Of a DNA stretch of 64,000 bases, positions 25,641-37,256 are shown piece by piece. Position 1 is the first letter of the stretch; each line of letters opens with the position of its first letter. The DNA comes from Ustulina deusta (lineage: Eukaryota; Ascomycota; Sordariomycetes; Xylariales; Xylariaceae). The translations under genes and the position numbers were made by a program. Where the stretch lies: the NCBI GenBank assembly GCA_023159155.1, contig JAJNNX010000002.1, positions 992,001 to 1,056,000 of the forward strand, written 5' to 3'. The notes below the pieces were generated by a model, which made no database searches, had not been told where the DNA came from, and saw only the letters and a program-made list of their open reading frames with translations.

Positions 25641-25670
25641 CCTAAGTACCTACCTAGGTACCTAAGGTAA
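25641..25670. repeat. TACCTAGGTA-type palindromic motif cluster
   Basis: Overlapping palindromic units (CCTAAGTACCTA, CCTAGGTACC, CCTAAGG) in tandem. The same units recur at about 17107-17146, 28951-28966, 32480-32511 and 44739-44752, always between genes. Confidence 0.7.
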
Positions 25671-26007
25671 GCACTTAGGTTTTACAGCGCAACTACAGCA
25701 CGCTACGTTGGGCAAGTAATAAGCGACAATCGGGAAGGATAATTCAACCAGTGTTTTGCCGGGTTGCGGTTGATAACAGTGCTCATTTTCACCTCAGTAC
25801 ACACTACTTGATCAGCAATCCATCCCATCAATATTTATGACTAGCGTGGATGTGGAGTACCGTAGTGTGACAAGCAGGCGGGACTCTTTGTGGATTTTTC
25901 TAGTAAATATGTACGATCCTACTGAGGAATTCCAGTGTTGCACAGAGGGATTGTAGCCATGGCAAGAGATAGCAATGGGAAAACCTTATTGATTTGTATG
26001 GCGGGCC

Positions 26008-26029
26008 AAAAAAAAAAAAAAAAAAAAAA
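26008..26029 (+). repeat. A22 homopolymer tract
   Basis: Twenty-two consecutive A followed by a G/C-rich string. It could be the poly(A) end of a decayed retroelement or a simple polymerase-slippage tract; no element body can be read upstream. Confidence 0.9.
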
Positions 26030-27277
26030 GGCCGCGGGGGGGATCATGACTCGGAAACAGTCTTGTTGATCGCATTTTCTCATCTCAAAGTTATTATACA
26101 GGATGTAAAAGAAAAGAGGTAACTTAAACCCTACCGTAGGTACTTGGAACTAACTACATACATTATAGTATATTTCCACGGCACCTATGTTTGGTAATTT
26201 TGAGTCCTGGAGAACCTACACATACATATAAAGAATCCCATACCAAAGTACGCTATTAAATAGCATTTAGTGCTATTAAAGAAAGTTTAGCTTACCGACC
26301 TGGGATACCGCAGACGTGCTAAAAAGGGGGAAGAAAAAGACCGTCAATTCAATGCAATAATCCTGTTCGAGAGGGTTCAGCTTTGTGCTTGGTTTTCTCT
26401 CCGCCTATTTTAATAATATAGGTGCCTACACTAGTATAGGTAGTTACTTACCTAGCGAGTTCTAGTCTGTGTCCACTTGACTGGTATTTGACCTCGCTAA
26501 CACACCTAACTTGCCTCATTTGGAGCTTAGGTGGGCAGGAAAAGATCTGATTTTAGCTCGCTGTAAACCGTTAGCTTGGTATGGACCCACCGGTATGCTG
26601 TTGGGGACCAGCCAACCCAGCAGCATACCTAGGTCGTATCCCGCGGTCGTATCCTTACTAATTGTGTCCCCATCTCTGCCTGGTATAGGTCTAGGGATAT
26701 CCACCATCAGTCACGCTTCGCCCTGCCTGGTTCTCCCTCCTCTTCCGTATTTCCCACGAGGTCATCTATCTCCACACCAATTGTCGTTCCGAGCCTCCCA
26801 TTTCCCTCCTCTCAACTACGCTCGTTTAACACCGCTTCACTCACTGGCCATAGCATCGCATTGCATTGCGTCGCGTCGCATTGCGGTTGTGCTGCTGTAT
26901 TGACAAGAGAAAAAGGAGAACTGCTATATACTACCAGCTAGTGTAAATGCTAAAACCCTTCGATTCCTTGCTCTTGGCCGTACTATCGAATCCACGGTTA
27001 CGATCAATCGACCCGCCGCCACCCTGCCAGACCTCTTCGATTGACCACCATCCGATTTACCTTCTTCTTCCATAAGCGACCCGAAGCAGACAGAGTCCGC
27101 CGTTAACTTGAATGTGTTATCAGCGCTGCTGATTCAAGTGGGCACTGCCGTATTCCGCATTCGGTGTCTTGACCATTTCGTGCCTCAATTTTATCCAATT
27201 TCACACATTTATTGACGATTTACCAATCGAATTGACGTCGCAGTCTTCAATCTTCGTTTTTCTACCTGAAGTTCATC

Positions 27278-28061
27278 ATGTGTATGTCATTCGCCCCTCT
27301 TTCCGAGGTAAATACGTCTCATGTAGGAACAGCAATCTGATAACATACGTCTGTTTTTAGCTACGCCCTCTACCACGATAGTTCCTTTTGCGTCGCTGCC
27401 GTCATGCGCGGTGAATTGTGGCGCACTCTACGATGCCAACGGCGCATGCGTGCCTCCCGTAAACCCTTCAACCGACGAAAACAGCTGGGACACATGCTTT
27501 TGTGCCTATGACACCCTTCAGGCCCTCAAGTCCGGGGCTAATGACGTCTGTAACGGTGCCTGCTCTGCAGATTCCCAGGGGCTATCTTCAATTCAAAGCT
27601 GGTTCACGAGTCTCTGCAACAAAGCAGCCACGGCCACAGGAACCACTTCAGCAACAGGCTCGAGCACCGCTGGTAGCGGCAGTTCCGGGAAGAGTAACCA
27701 GGGCGGCAATTGGTAAGCCACTGTGTGCACAGATTTCGGCTCTTGCAATCTAATTTATTTAAATAGGGCCTCGACGCATGTAAACTGGATAGTCTTTATT
27801 GTTGTGGTAGTGGTAGCAATTGCCGGCATCTGGACCGGAGCCTGTATCTGGCGTCGCAAGTATCTGAAGAAGAAAGATCGACTATATGAGCTTGGCAAAG
27901 GTCTACCTAGCACCGTTGCTGTCAATACACAAGGAAATATCGTTGGTACCGACGCACGCGATAGCACGATCTCGAACGGACCGGGGTTGTTCATGTCTGG
28001 ACCTGGAGGTGCTCCTGTGGAGCAGCCAGAAAAGCGTCTGAGCAAATGGGGCAGACGATGA
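27278..28061 (+). CDS. Cysteine-rich (CFEM-like) single-pass membrane protein
   Basis: Exons 27278-27281, 27361-27712 and 27767-28061 give 651 nt, 216 residues. The N-terminal part has eight cysteines in a compact 8-Cys pattern (SCAVNC, GAC, CFC, DVC, GAC, LC), similar to CFEM-type extracellular domains, followed by a Ser/Thr/Gly linker, one membrane helix (about 126-148, rich in Val/Ile) and a basic cytoplasmic segment RRKYLKKKDR with a short tail. Similar proteins are widespread in filamentous ascomycetes; their function is not established, though CFEM proteins are linked to haem or surface sensing. No signal peptide is evident, so a reverse signal-anchor is likely. The first exon carries only ATG plus one base and is inferred from the GTATGT donor and from the MST-type start usual in relatives; this is the least certain part. 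Confidence 0.8.
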
Positions 28062-29806
28062 TGATCAATACAACCAGGCATCATCAAGTGCGGCATGTTT
28101 TATTCATGCATACCTCGTTCGGTCACCGATTCTATTTTTTACTTGCTTTGAAGGACGGCGTCATGTATCGATTCTCATTTCGACATAATCTTACGGCGTT
28201 CTGGGCGGGAAAGCTGGCGATCGATGTGGTGTCCTCTGACACCGTCGCCCCAACCGCCTCTCGGATGAAACTGGAATTTTTTTTGTTCTTTTTGGGTATC
28301 CAACAGTTTCAGCGATGCAAAATGCATACTTGGTCGGACGGATTGTATTAGCTCCTATGCGCTTTTAGAGAAGGATTACGGTTGTGTCGGGATTTGCAAG
28401 CATGGACCTTTCCACGCGAAATGTAGGCGCCAAAGTTTGGGGAACATTTGTGAGTGCTCTTGAGCAAAAGAAGGCGAGCTAGCTAGCTTCCTAAACTAGG
28501 TTTGCCTCGCCAGTTCAGTACATGTGAAAATCCATTTCCCTATGAAGCATTGCGAAACTTGATATGCCTGAGAGTGCCTGTCATCTATGTGTATGACTTG
28601 CGAGTGAGGTGAATCCCATAGTTAATTATAACGAAGGACATATTAGCTCAGCAATTACTATCTTCGTATTAAGTCGGCACAGTAAGTAGCCAGCTGCCTA
28701 GTCTGATGGCGAGGGTTAAGATGGACGATGACATAACAATAACACGATAACCCAGGGTGAGAGGTGCCCTATTCCGCAACATTGGATCGAGAGTCTGATC
28801 ATCGAATTTTGGGAGGAGACAAGCAATATTGAAAGGTATACCTAGCGACTTCAAAACTCGGCTAGTAGTATTTTGTTACCCAGACGACGAAATAGACAGC
28901 CCCGTGCATAGGTATGCAACTTTATTCGACTTAGCTGGACTGGATTGTGTAGGTAGGTAGGTGCCTAAATCATCTCGATGCACCACCATGAACCGTGCGT
29001 TACCCGGATGGAAATCCGTGCGGCGCTCGTTTCCGTCCGAAGACCCGCTACCCTTACTGGCAGCACCCTCAGGCTGTGACGACCTGATGTCTTCCTCGCA
29101 GGGCGCCTATGTTACTGCGACGGTCGATGCGATTCGCGCTTCACTCGACGTTCTTGCTACCTGGGTTAGATGATCACAAGTTGTCGGACACCAAAGCGTC
29201 TGAGCTGAGTACTAGTGTCGATTGATGTTATGAGAGCTGTCTGTGCGTGCTGTTTTATGCAGGTATTTGAGGACGACTGCTTATGGAAGTGTATATATAA
29301 TTAGTTCTCACTGCCCCATGTTTCACGTTGGTATCTATACTGCAACGTTCTCGAAGAGGCATCGAAGTCTATCCCTCCAAATCCGGCCGTCTGGATAGTG
29401 AACCGGCTTCAGGTTCTTGCCTCCCATCGCTCTCATTGGAGGAGAGAGCCTATCTACACTAATGTAGGTAGTGTCCGAGGGCAATGCAGGTACATGGCGC
29501 AGTGGAGTAGCCGTTGAGATCGACGGTCCTCTCATATCGTCAGAATGCGGGGCCCACGAGTTGCCTGCAAGTGAGACACTACATGTTCGATTTTATCACG
29601 TCATCTACTGCGAGGCGACAAAACCAGCGTATGGAAAACCGAGAGCCACACACACGTGCAAGGTTAATGCCTCTACATGCTTCACAACCCAATTCTAGCA
29701 CTGAAATGGAGGTCGGCGGTGTTGTAGAAGGAATAATTACCAGTCAATTACAAGTGAAAGGCCGCAGTCGAGTATTTGAGTGATTAATGATGCACAGTTC
29801 AGCGAT
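28062..29806. other. Intergenic, no gene seen
   Basis: About 1.7 kb between the membrane protein gene and the end of the aldehyde dehydrogenase (convergent). Short frames at 28961-29173 and 29335-29535 show no family features. A TAGGTAGGTAGG string lies near 28951-28966. Confidence 0.55.
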
Positions 29807-31607
29807 TTAAAGAGAGAGCAACACACTCTTCGTTTGCGACCAGTCTTCTAGACCGGCAACACCATTTTCATAGCCCTGGCCACTCTCTGCGATATGTTAG
29901 TGACCGTTCCCTAAATCTGAAAAGGAGGATATGGGAGACACGAACGCTTCCAACCGCCAAATGGCCGGGTCTTGTCGTATGCCATTGCCGAGTTGACAGC
30001 CACCATTCCCGCCTGTAAATCCTTGGTGAATCGCAGTGCCCTGCCTAGATCTTTCGTGTGGACGTAAGCCGCTAGACCATACTCCGTATCGTTGGCCATG
30101 TCTAGGGCTTCCTGCTCATCTTTGAATGTGACGATAGTCAACACAGGCCCGAAGACCTCCTCTTTTAGCACCTTGGCCGACTTGGAGGGATTAATGAAGA
30201 TAGTAGGCTGCACGTAACACCCTTTCTCGCCAACCGCCAAGCCACCGGTTAGCAGCGTCGCTTCGTTCTTTCCCTCCTCGATGAATTTCATAACCACATC
30301 CTTTTGGCGGTGGTTGAACAGCGGGGAGGTCATCGTTGAAGGATCGAGCGGGTCCGAACCCAGACCTGCTCCCATATACTCGGCGATACCTTTCATCCGG
30401 GCGATCATTTCCTGGGCGACGTCTTCGTGGACATACATTCGTGTTCCCAAAAGGCACCCCTGACCATTCAACGCTAAAAATGCCGCGGACATCTTTGATG
30501 CCTTCTCCAAATCAGCGTCTTGGAACACGATTACTGGCGACTTGCCACCTAGTTCCAATGTGACTTTCTTCAGGTTTGACTTGGCAGCGGCTTGCTGAAC
30601 GAGCTTGCCAACCTGGATGCTTCCTGTGAAGCTAATCATTCGAATCTTCATATGGGCGGCTAGGGCGCTTCCAGCTTCCACGCCACCTGTCAAAATGTTT
30701 ATTACGCCATCTGGAAAGCCAGCCTCTTTAGTTAAGCTAGCGATGAAGAGTGTCGACAGGGGATTCTGTTCGCTAGTCTTCAGGACTATAGCGTTCCCGG
30801 CTGCGATGGCGGGCGCCACTTTCATGGCGAATGTGAGGAGGGGCTCGTTGAAGGGCGTAATACCAGCGACGACTCCAAATGGCTGACGGATCACGTACTG
30901 TCTTGGTTAGTATGCAACACAAGAAGTTGAGGAGAGAGACGATCCATACCTCTAGTGTGCCGTCGTCATGTGGCGTCTGTATCTGACCATGGAATTGATG
31001 GATGATGTTACCATAATCTTGAGGATAAACCATCAGCCACTACCTAGCAACCTGCATGTGATCATGGGGGAACGCTTACAGATGAAGAGCTCTGCTACCT
31101 CGTTGATACCGAAGCCGCCTATCCTAGGATCTTTCCCTACCAAGACAGCTTCTAGCCAAGCGAGTTGGGCTGCATTTTCGCGAACCAGGCCAGCAAACTT
31201 GACCATAATGTCTCTTTTCTGGGTCTGGCGTTTGGATCCGGATCGTTAGCCTCTTCTACCATCGCGCCAGACTTTTTGGTAAAAGTGCATACATTAGGAA
31301 CTTTGCCCCAGGCTGTTAAGCCGCTTTCCGCCGCGGTAACGGCGATATCAACATCTTCAGCAGCGGCCCATTGCAGGTCTATTGCGCACAGACAAGTCAG
31401 TTATCTGGATGAGCTCGTCGCAGAAGCTGAGGTTAGGATAAAGCCGCGCTTCTGTCTCGGGGACGTACCGGAGGTCAAGACCTCGTCATTGACAGATGAA
31501 CGTAGCTCATGCTTTCCAGTGTCCTTACAATCCACGTACTTCCCGCCGATGAAGGCTTGTGTAGGAATAGGGTATTTCGTGAAGTCGAGAGCAACAACAC
31601 CACCCAT
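29807..31607 (-). CDS. NAD(P)+-dependent aldehyde dehydrogenase
   Basis: Exons 31469-31607, 31302-31378, 31080-31224, 30950-31017, 29946-30897 and 29807-29886 make 1461 nt, 486 residues, the normal ALDH length. Class signatures: PFNEPL, the cofactor-binding FTGS loop, the general base in LELGGKSP (Glu about 258), the nucleophile in GQGC (Cys about 291), EEVFGPV and the C-terminal RPFGGWK. The N-terminus MGGVVALDFTKYP lacks a clear targeting signal, so the enzyme is probably cytosolic. Sequence style is closest to aromatic/aliphatic aldehyde dehydrogenases of the vanillin or salicylaldehyde type, but the substrate cannot be read from sequence. Two introns are non-standard at an end: the second has donor GTTCCT, and the one before YYGNIIHQF has acceptor CAAG. 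Both are needed to keep frame and restore the conserved text. Confidence 0.93.
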
Positions 31608-32641
31608 CTTGACGATAAGCTAGGGAAGAGGGGGTGCGAGAATAATACAGAAGCGAGCAAATAGTACGATAGGTTAACCTGTCGAATTGATTTGCGTAAG
31701 GAGGATACCAGTGCCTACTTAAGCAGGTATCTAACAGGTGAGAGAATGCGAAGCGGTGATACGCTTTTCATTCTTGGCTCTATCTTCTCCTCATTCAGCA
31801 ATTGTCATTAGCGACCGTATAACGGCTATACGACGGGATGCGTGGGTATCTGAGCGGATTTGATATGCATGCTAGAAGCGACGGGACTCGGGGGCTTTCC
31901 ATCTTGGACTCCGATTACATAGCCCAGATGAGATGCCAGTCTAACTCGTATTGGGAGTTGACTTGGACAAAGCGATGACCGTAGGTACGTACTTTAAAGC
32001 AGAGAGCACATTGAGACAGTGAGTTGCTTCTACTCTCACAATTGTATCCCTCTCCGATAGACTAAGTAAGACGCAGATAACTCATGCAATTTTTCTTTCA
32101 TCTTCAGACTTCTATACGTCAGGACCAGTCTAATTGCCTAGACAACATGACTTGAGGTTTCTGTCTTAAGTAAGTAGGGGTTGGTTCGCTTAGGTAGTAG
32201 GCACCTACATCTATTATTAGGATATGACTGGCTGAAGGGAGTTACCTAGCATTTGCCAAAGTCATTGCTCGCCTTGGTAATAATCATGAATGCGATTGCC
32301 TACTTAGGTAGCCTGATAGAAGGATTTGGAATGGTGTCTTTTCTTCTTGTCGTTATGTGAAGTGGTACCGTAGAAGAGCAGGCCATGTCAGTAGGTATTT
32401 TAGTGCAGTGCCTACAGGACATGTAACCATACCTAACCAGGCTTTAATTGATTCACAGTTTAGCCCCACACCTGTCTGGGTAGGTACCTAAGTAGGTAGG
32501 TAGGTAGTCCACCCACCTGTAGCTCGAGACGCGCCAGCACGCGACCCGCGTTTCCCACCTTCAATTAAACAAACACACCACTTCGCTGTTGACGCTCGCA
32601 CGAGCCTGGAGACATTCACGTTCCTAAAGCGATGAATATCT
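31608..32641. promoter_or_regulatory. Divergent promoter region, ALDH / CTF18
   Basis: About 1 kb between two divergent start codons. Carries several GGTAGGTA/TACCTA strings (about 32188-32210, 32300-32312 and the dense 32480-32511 cluster roughly 130-160 nt upstream of CTF18). An ATG at 32632, ten bases before the CTF18 start and in another frame, opens a short upstream frame overlapping the coding start. Confidence 0.45.
32480..32511. repeat. TAGGTA/TACCTA motif cluster
   Basis: Tandem GGTAGGTACCTAAGTAGGTAGG-like units ending about 130 nt before the CTF18 start. One of several similar clusters in intergenic DNA of this window; could be a regulatory or structural repeat. Confidence 0.65.
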
Positions 32642-35605
32642 ATGAGTGCAACTCAATTTCTGAAAATGCCTTTGCTTTCGTCTCCTGTGGTGTATCCGAC
32701 GGGTTCTTCCTCGACAGCAGCTAAGCGGCCAGCACCGCATGCAGAGACCCGACCACGACTCCGCGGGAAGCCTGGCTTTCTCCTTGATGACGATTCCGAT
32801 GACGAGAACACGTCTTCACAACCCGCGCCGAAGCGCCAAATGCTCGGTAGCCCTCGAGATGTACCTTCTGCAGAATTTATCGAAGTGCCCCCCACTCCAC
32901 TTGCGCTCTCCCAGTTGGATGCCCACAATCACGAGTCGAATGGGGATTCCTTGTTCACATCGAAGAAAACCTCCATCTTTGGTCAACTGCCGTCGTTTCT
33001 GCCTCAAAGTGCCTCGAGGATCACAACATGCTCAGGCAAAACTGTCGATATCAAGAAGCGAAAGATAAATAATGAAGTGTCGTATGAACGTATGGTGGCG
33101 GCAAGGTCAAAGACGAAGAAGGGACGAGCAGAACGAAGCTATTATGGCATCGATATTCACGAATTAATCGATACGGCCTCCAAGGAACTGGCGCAGCGAG
33201 ATGGGACACCCACGCCAATGCCCGACGAGCCACTGTGTTCCATAGAAGACCCGACCGTCAAGAAGCCAAAGAGGACACTCTTATGGACCGAGAAATACCG
33301 TGCTCGGAACTTCATGGACCTGGTGGGGGACGATATGACAAATCGCCATGTCCTGAAATGGCTGAAGAGGTGGGATCCAATCGTATTTCCCCGAGCTTCT
33401 AGATCCCGACCTGCTATCAGACGCCCAGGGGTCAAGACTGAGGCTGAGGAGGAGAAGCCGCATCGGAAGATTCTGATGTTGACAGGTCCTCCCGGTCTCG
33501 GCAAGACGACGCTGGCACATGTCTGCGCTCGACAGGCAGGCTACGAAGTCCTGGAGATCAACGCCAGCGATGACCGCAGTCGAGACGTTGTTAAAAATAG
33601 GATACGGACCAGTCTTGGCACAGAGAACGTCAAAACTGTTCAACACTCAAAGAATCAAACCAACAAGCAGCAAAAAGTGGCCCGCCCCGTTTGTGTTGTG
33701 GTTGATGAAGTTGACGGTGTAGTGACTGGGTCCGGGGGTTCTGGCGAGGGAGGATTTGTCAAGGCATTAATAGACCTTATCACTACAGGAGAAAAGAATG
33801 CAGCGGGACAGGAACCAAACGCTCAGCAGCTGGGCAGACGCAAAAAGAAGGGCGATGATTTTCGCCAAATGCGACCCCTCATACTCATTTGCAATGATGT
33901 ATACCATCCATCACTGCGGCCTTTACGGCAGTCGAGTCTAGCTGAAATCATTCATGTTGGCAAACCTACCATTGACGCAGTGGTGACTAGGTTGAAGTCT
34001 GTATTTGAGAAGGAGGGTATCCCTTGCGAAAAGGATGCGGCTCGAAAGTTGTGCGAGTCAGCTTGGGGTATGAGTAGTGGTATAGATGCCAGGCGTGGTG
34101 CCGAAAGTACGGCGGAGGGGGATCTACGAGGTATTATGGTCGTCGGTGAATGGGTAGCTGGTCGCTTGAGGTCCTCATCCCTCAACATCCCCCTTAGTTT
34201 AACCCGGCAGTGGGTGGAGCAGCACGTTGTCCGTGACCTTGCTCATGGAGGAGGAGGCACCAGAGGCGTTGGGAGAGGCAACGTCAAGGATATCGTCACG
34301 CGTGTTTTCCAAGATGGTGCTGGATTCCCTAAAGGCAGTATTCCCATGCTAGCTCCCCCGCCGAAACATTTACATGAACAACCCCAAGTACAGCTTGGAT
34401 TTTCAGAACAGCAGAAGAAGTATGGCATGGAGCGGCTTCGGGAAATGGTTGAGACCAGCGGTGACATAGACAGAGTGCTCACTGAGGTCTTCTCTAGCTA
34501 CCCTCACCAGGAGTTCAACGACGACTCATTTCTCAGTAAACCCGATCAGGCATATGAATGGATGCATTTCCATGACACCTGTTCTTCAAGGCTCTTTGGA
34601 GGCCAAGACTGGGAGCTAGCGCCATACCTCTCTCAGCCGATCCTGGCTTGTCACCACCTGTTTGCGTCGCCTATCCGGCGTGCGAATGGAGGGTTTGATA
34701 GGAAATGGGGGGATAATAGAGATGACGAGGCCCCGGCCCTTCCATTCTCTGGCCCTAGGGCGGACTTTGCTGCTCGCGAGTCTGAGAAAGAAAATCGGTC
34801 AATGCTTCAGGCGCTGCAAGCTCAACTTCCACCTACCTTGATGCGCTCGTTTCGTAGTGTCGAGGATGTTTCCGCAGAATTCCTGCCATACCTAGTTCGC
34901 ATGATATCACCAGATGTTAGGCCGGTAGTCGTCGGCGGGAGTGGAGATGTGCGCGGAACAGCGAGCGTCAGAAAGGAGACCGAGAAGGTCATGGTCCAAC
35001 GTGCTGCAAGGATCCTTGCGGAAGTGGGAATTGAGCTTCAACGTGGGAAGATCGAGAGCGATTCGCCATTTAGCAGAGGACCACAGTGGGTGTACCGCAT
35101 GGAACCGTAAGTGTCTCGTGACGCAGTTCTTCTGACTTGATATTGACTAAATTACAGTGATCTTGATCTCTTGGCTACGTTTGAGACCTCGGCTGCTGTG
35201 CTCCACGGAACTCAGGCACCGACACGGTATGCGGTCCGCCAGGTTTTGGACCAGGAACGCCAAAAGGCGAGCTTGCTACGGGAGAACGCGGCGAGACAGG
35301 CACGGTATAAAGCGGGGAACCCACACGCTTCAGAAGATTACATCTTTGATGATAAAGAGAATGCTACCGCAGGAAAGGAGAATGTCTTGCCGACCGTCCC
35401 AGTAAAGAAAGATTTCTTTGGCCGTGTAATTCAAGCTGCGGTACGGCCGCTCTCAGAGTCAGATGGGAACAGTGCGGATAAGAGTAAAACCAGTGGCAAT
35501 GCGCTGGGTAAGACAGAGACCAAGATTTGGGTTACATACCACGAAGGCATGAATAACGCTGTCAGGAAACCGATCACGTTGGATGAATTACTTGGAGGGT
35601 TATAG
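32642..35605 (+). CDS. CTF18: Ctf18, RFC-like clamp loader large subunit
   Basis: Large subunit of the alternative clamp loader (Ctf18-Dcc1-Ctf8 plus Rfc2-5) that loads PCNA, works with DNA polymerase epsilon and supports sister-chromatid cohesion; nuclear. Exons 32642-35106 and 35158-35605 give 970 residues. Layout: disordered N-terminus (about 1-190); WTEKYRARNFMDLVGDD (RFC box); Walker A GPPGLGKTT (about 282-290) and EINASDDRS; Walker B VVVDEVDG (about 352-359); sensor region LILICNDVY; long C-terminal part ending in an acidic-to-hydrophobic tail (PITLDELLGGL) like the Ctf18 segment that contacts Dcc1/Ctf8. The single intron (35107-35157) sits late in the gene. Tail to tail with the HIT gene 122 nt away. 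Confidence 0.93.
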
Positions 35606-35727
35606 ACGCAGTATAGGGTATGAATTTTGCTTGGGACCGTGCATGGCAGCGGCGTTTTGATGATGCATCCTGCTTCGCTTTATCTATAAACCCTCTAGCA
35701 TAGAGTCGTTAATGACAGCGCTTTCGC

Positions 35728-36454
35728 TCAATCTCCCATACTTGCCAATACGTCTCTATACGCGTCTGCCTCGGCCTCCATCTCACCCATAGACCGCGCC
35801 AGACGATCTGGATCCTCCACCCTCGGAAAACCGCCGCCGGGCTGAGGTCGACTCTTCATAACCTTATCCCAGAGCGCACCACCGACATTCCCGGCCTCGG
35901 CTGCCATTAGGTCATAGATGGCGTCGCCCTGTGTGTGCGAATCCTTGGCCGTCGCGCCCCGGATCCGCGGAATAACATGAACATGGACGTGCGGGACGGT
36001 CTGTCCGGCTTCGGCGCCATCCTGGACCGCGATGTTGAAGGAACCTGCGTCGGGTGTTGGGGGTGGTAGTGCGGATGTTTCCGCCCCCGTCTCTATCTGC
36101 CCGGGATCCTGGGACCGGGCCTGAGAGAAGTAGTACCGCGCCAGCATCCGCTGCACTCGCTGCACAGCACTGAAGAGATCTGTCAGCTCCGTGGCGGACA
36201 GATCAGTGATCCGCTTGTGGAGCGCACGCGGACACACGAGGACGTGGCCCGGGAGTAGTGGCTTTAGGTTCACCAGTGCAAAGGAGAACGGCGTCGTCAT
36301 GAAAACCTATGTTCCAGTGTTTAGTTTTCCATAGACATATCGATGAATCAAATAGGTTGCAAAATTGCGTCTTGAGCGTGCGTACCTGCGTCGTGACGTC
36401 GAACGGCCCAAAGTGAATGGGACCCTCGGGCCGCTGTGCAACGCTGCTGCTCAT
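35728..36454 (-). CDS. HIT-family (Fhit-like) dinucleoside polyphosphate hydrolase
   Basis: Exons 36386-36454 and 35728-36306 give 215 residues. The HIT motif HVHVHVIPR with the catalytic histidine triad is clear, with the Fhit-type N-terminus (IHFGPF, SFALVNLKPLLPGHVLVCP) and the family inserts. Fhit-type enzymes cleave Ap3A to AMP and ADP. The fungal relatives (Hnt2/Aph1) are usually somewhat larger than human Fhit, as here. The chosen start (MSSSVAQRPEGPIHFGPF) matches the family. An in-frame ATG at 36541 would add 29 residues rich in Arg, Ser and Tyr with no acidic residue (MIIRTRPVIPLIPRL...), which looks like a mitochondrial presequence, so two products from two starts are possible. Overlap in function with the neighbouring CTF18 is not implied. 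Confidence 0.9.
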
Positions 36455-37256
36455 TATGCCGCGCCAGTAATATGACTGCCGTGGTGATTTGGATGCGAGT
36501 CTTGGGATTAAGGGTATTACTGGTCTTGTTCTTATTATCATTATGTGCTGTGCTTGCTCTCTGAGGCTAGTGCTTGTATCTAGTGTATCGCCTTGGGCGA
36601 CGATAGTGCAGCGAGTGGTGTTCGATACAGGAGCGTTCTTGACAAGCTTTGATTGGCTGGCTCAAATGTTGTAAATAGTATAGCGCAATCTATGTACCTA
36701 TGTAGTCACAGAATCCGCCATACAATTCACCCTTTCCCGTTTTTTGCACTATGACGTTATAGGCGTTGAAATCCGGCATGACCGTATATCATAACCGAGC
36801 TCATTTTTTATTCCCGACTTCTCCGTGCTCTAGCTCGTATACCGGTAGTACAGACAGTATCTCCGATACGCGCTAGCACTTAGCGGTGAGAATTGGAAGT
36901 ACATCATGGTACCTATGCATTTAGGCCCGTCTTGGCTATATGCATGTTGAGAACGCTATATCTCCACCCTTGATGATGACTCAATGAAGCCGTCTCTACC
37001 GTGGTTTCTGTTCAGCTGACCTTTGAAAAAATTACCCTGCCTGTGTGCATAGTCTATCTCCATGCCTATTGTCTATCATAGCGAGAGAACTTATTTTGAT
37101 ACATTAAGTACCGGCGTACCCACGGCGTATGCCTAAAGTGGAGCATTACAACCTGAAGCAACGCTGGTTGGTGCGGTGCCGACTCGCAATAAAATATCAA
37201 AGATGAAACCATGACAAGACCTTGCAAGACCTTATTCACGGGTTTCCAGCTCTAAT
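36455..37256. other. Intergenic between divergent HIT and Zn2Cys6 genes
   Basis: About 800 nt, AT-rich; should hold both promoters. The 36489-36674 plus-strand frame is the complement of the possible HIT N-terminal extension and is not taken as a gene. Confidence 0.6.

Larger units (their letters stand above)
22352..27277. other. 4.9-kb gene-poor, AT-rich stretch
   Basis: No convincing gene. It contains a 78-codon plus-strand ATG frame (24558-24794), a short ATG frame at about 25137-25260, an A22 tract (26008-26029), and clusters of TACCTAGGTA-type motifs (about 25641-25670 and 26420-26460). The many stops and homopolymers suggest decayed insertions, but no transposase or reverse transcriptase motif can be read. 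The left end should hold the promoter of the hydantoinase fusion, the right end that of the membrane protein gene. Confidence 0.6.

Noticed and set aside
26511..26903. 130-codon plus-strand frame
   Set aside because: Composition follows local pyrimidine-rich DNA upstream of a real gene; repetitive end and no family resemblance.
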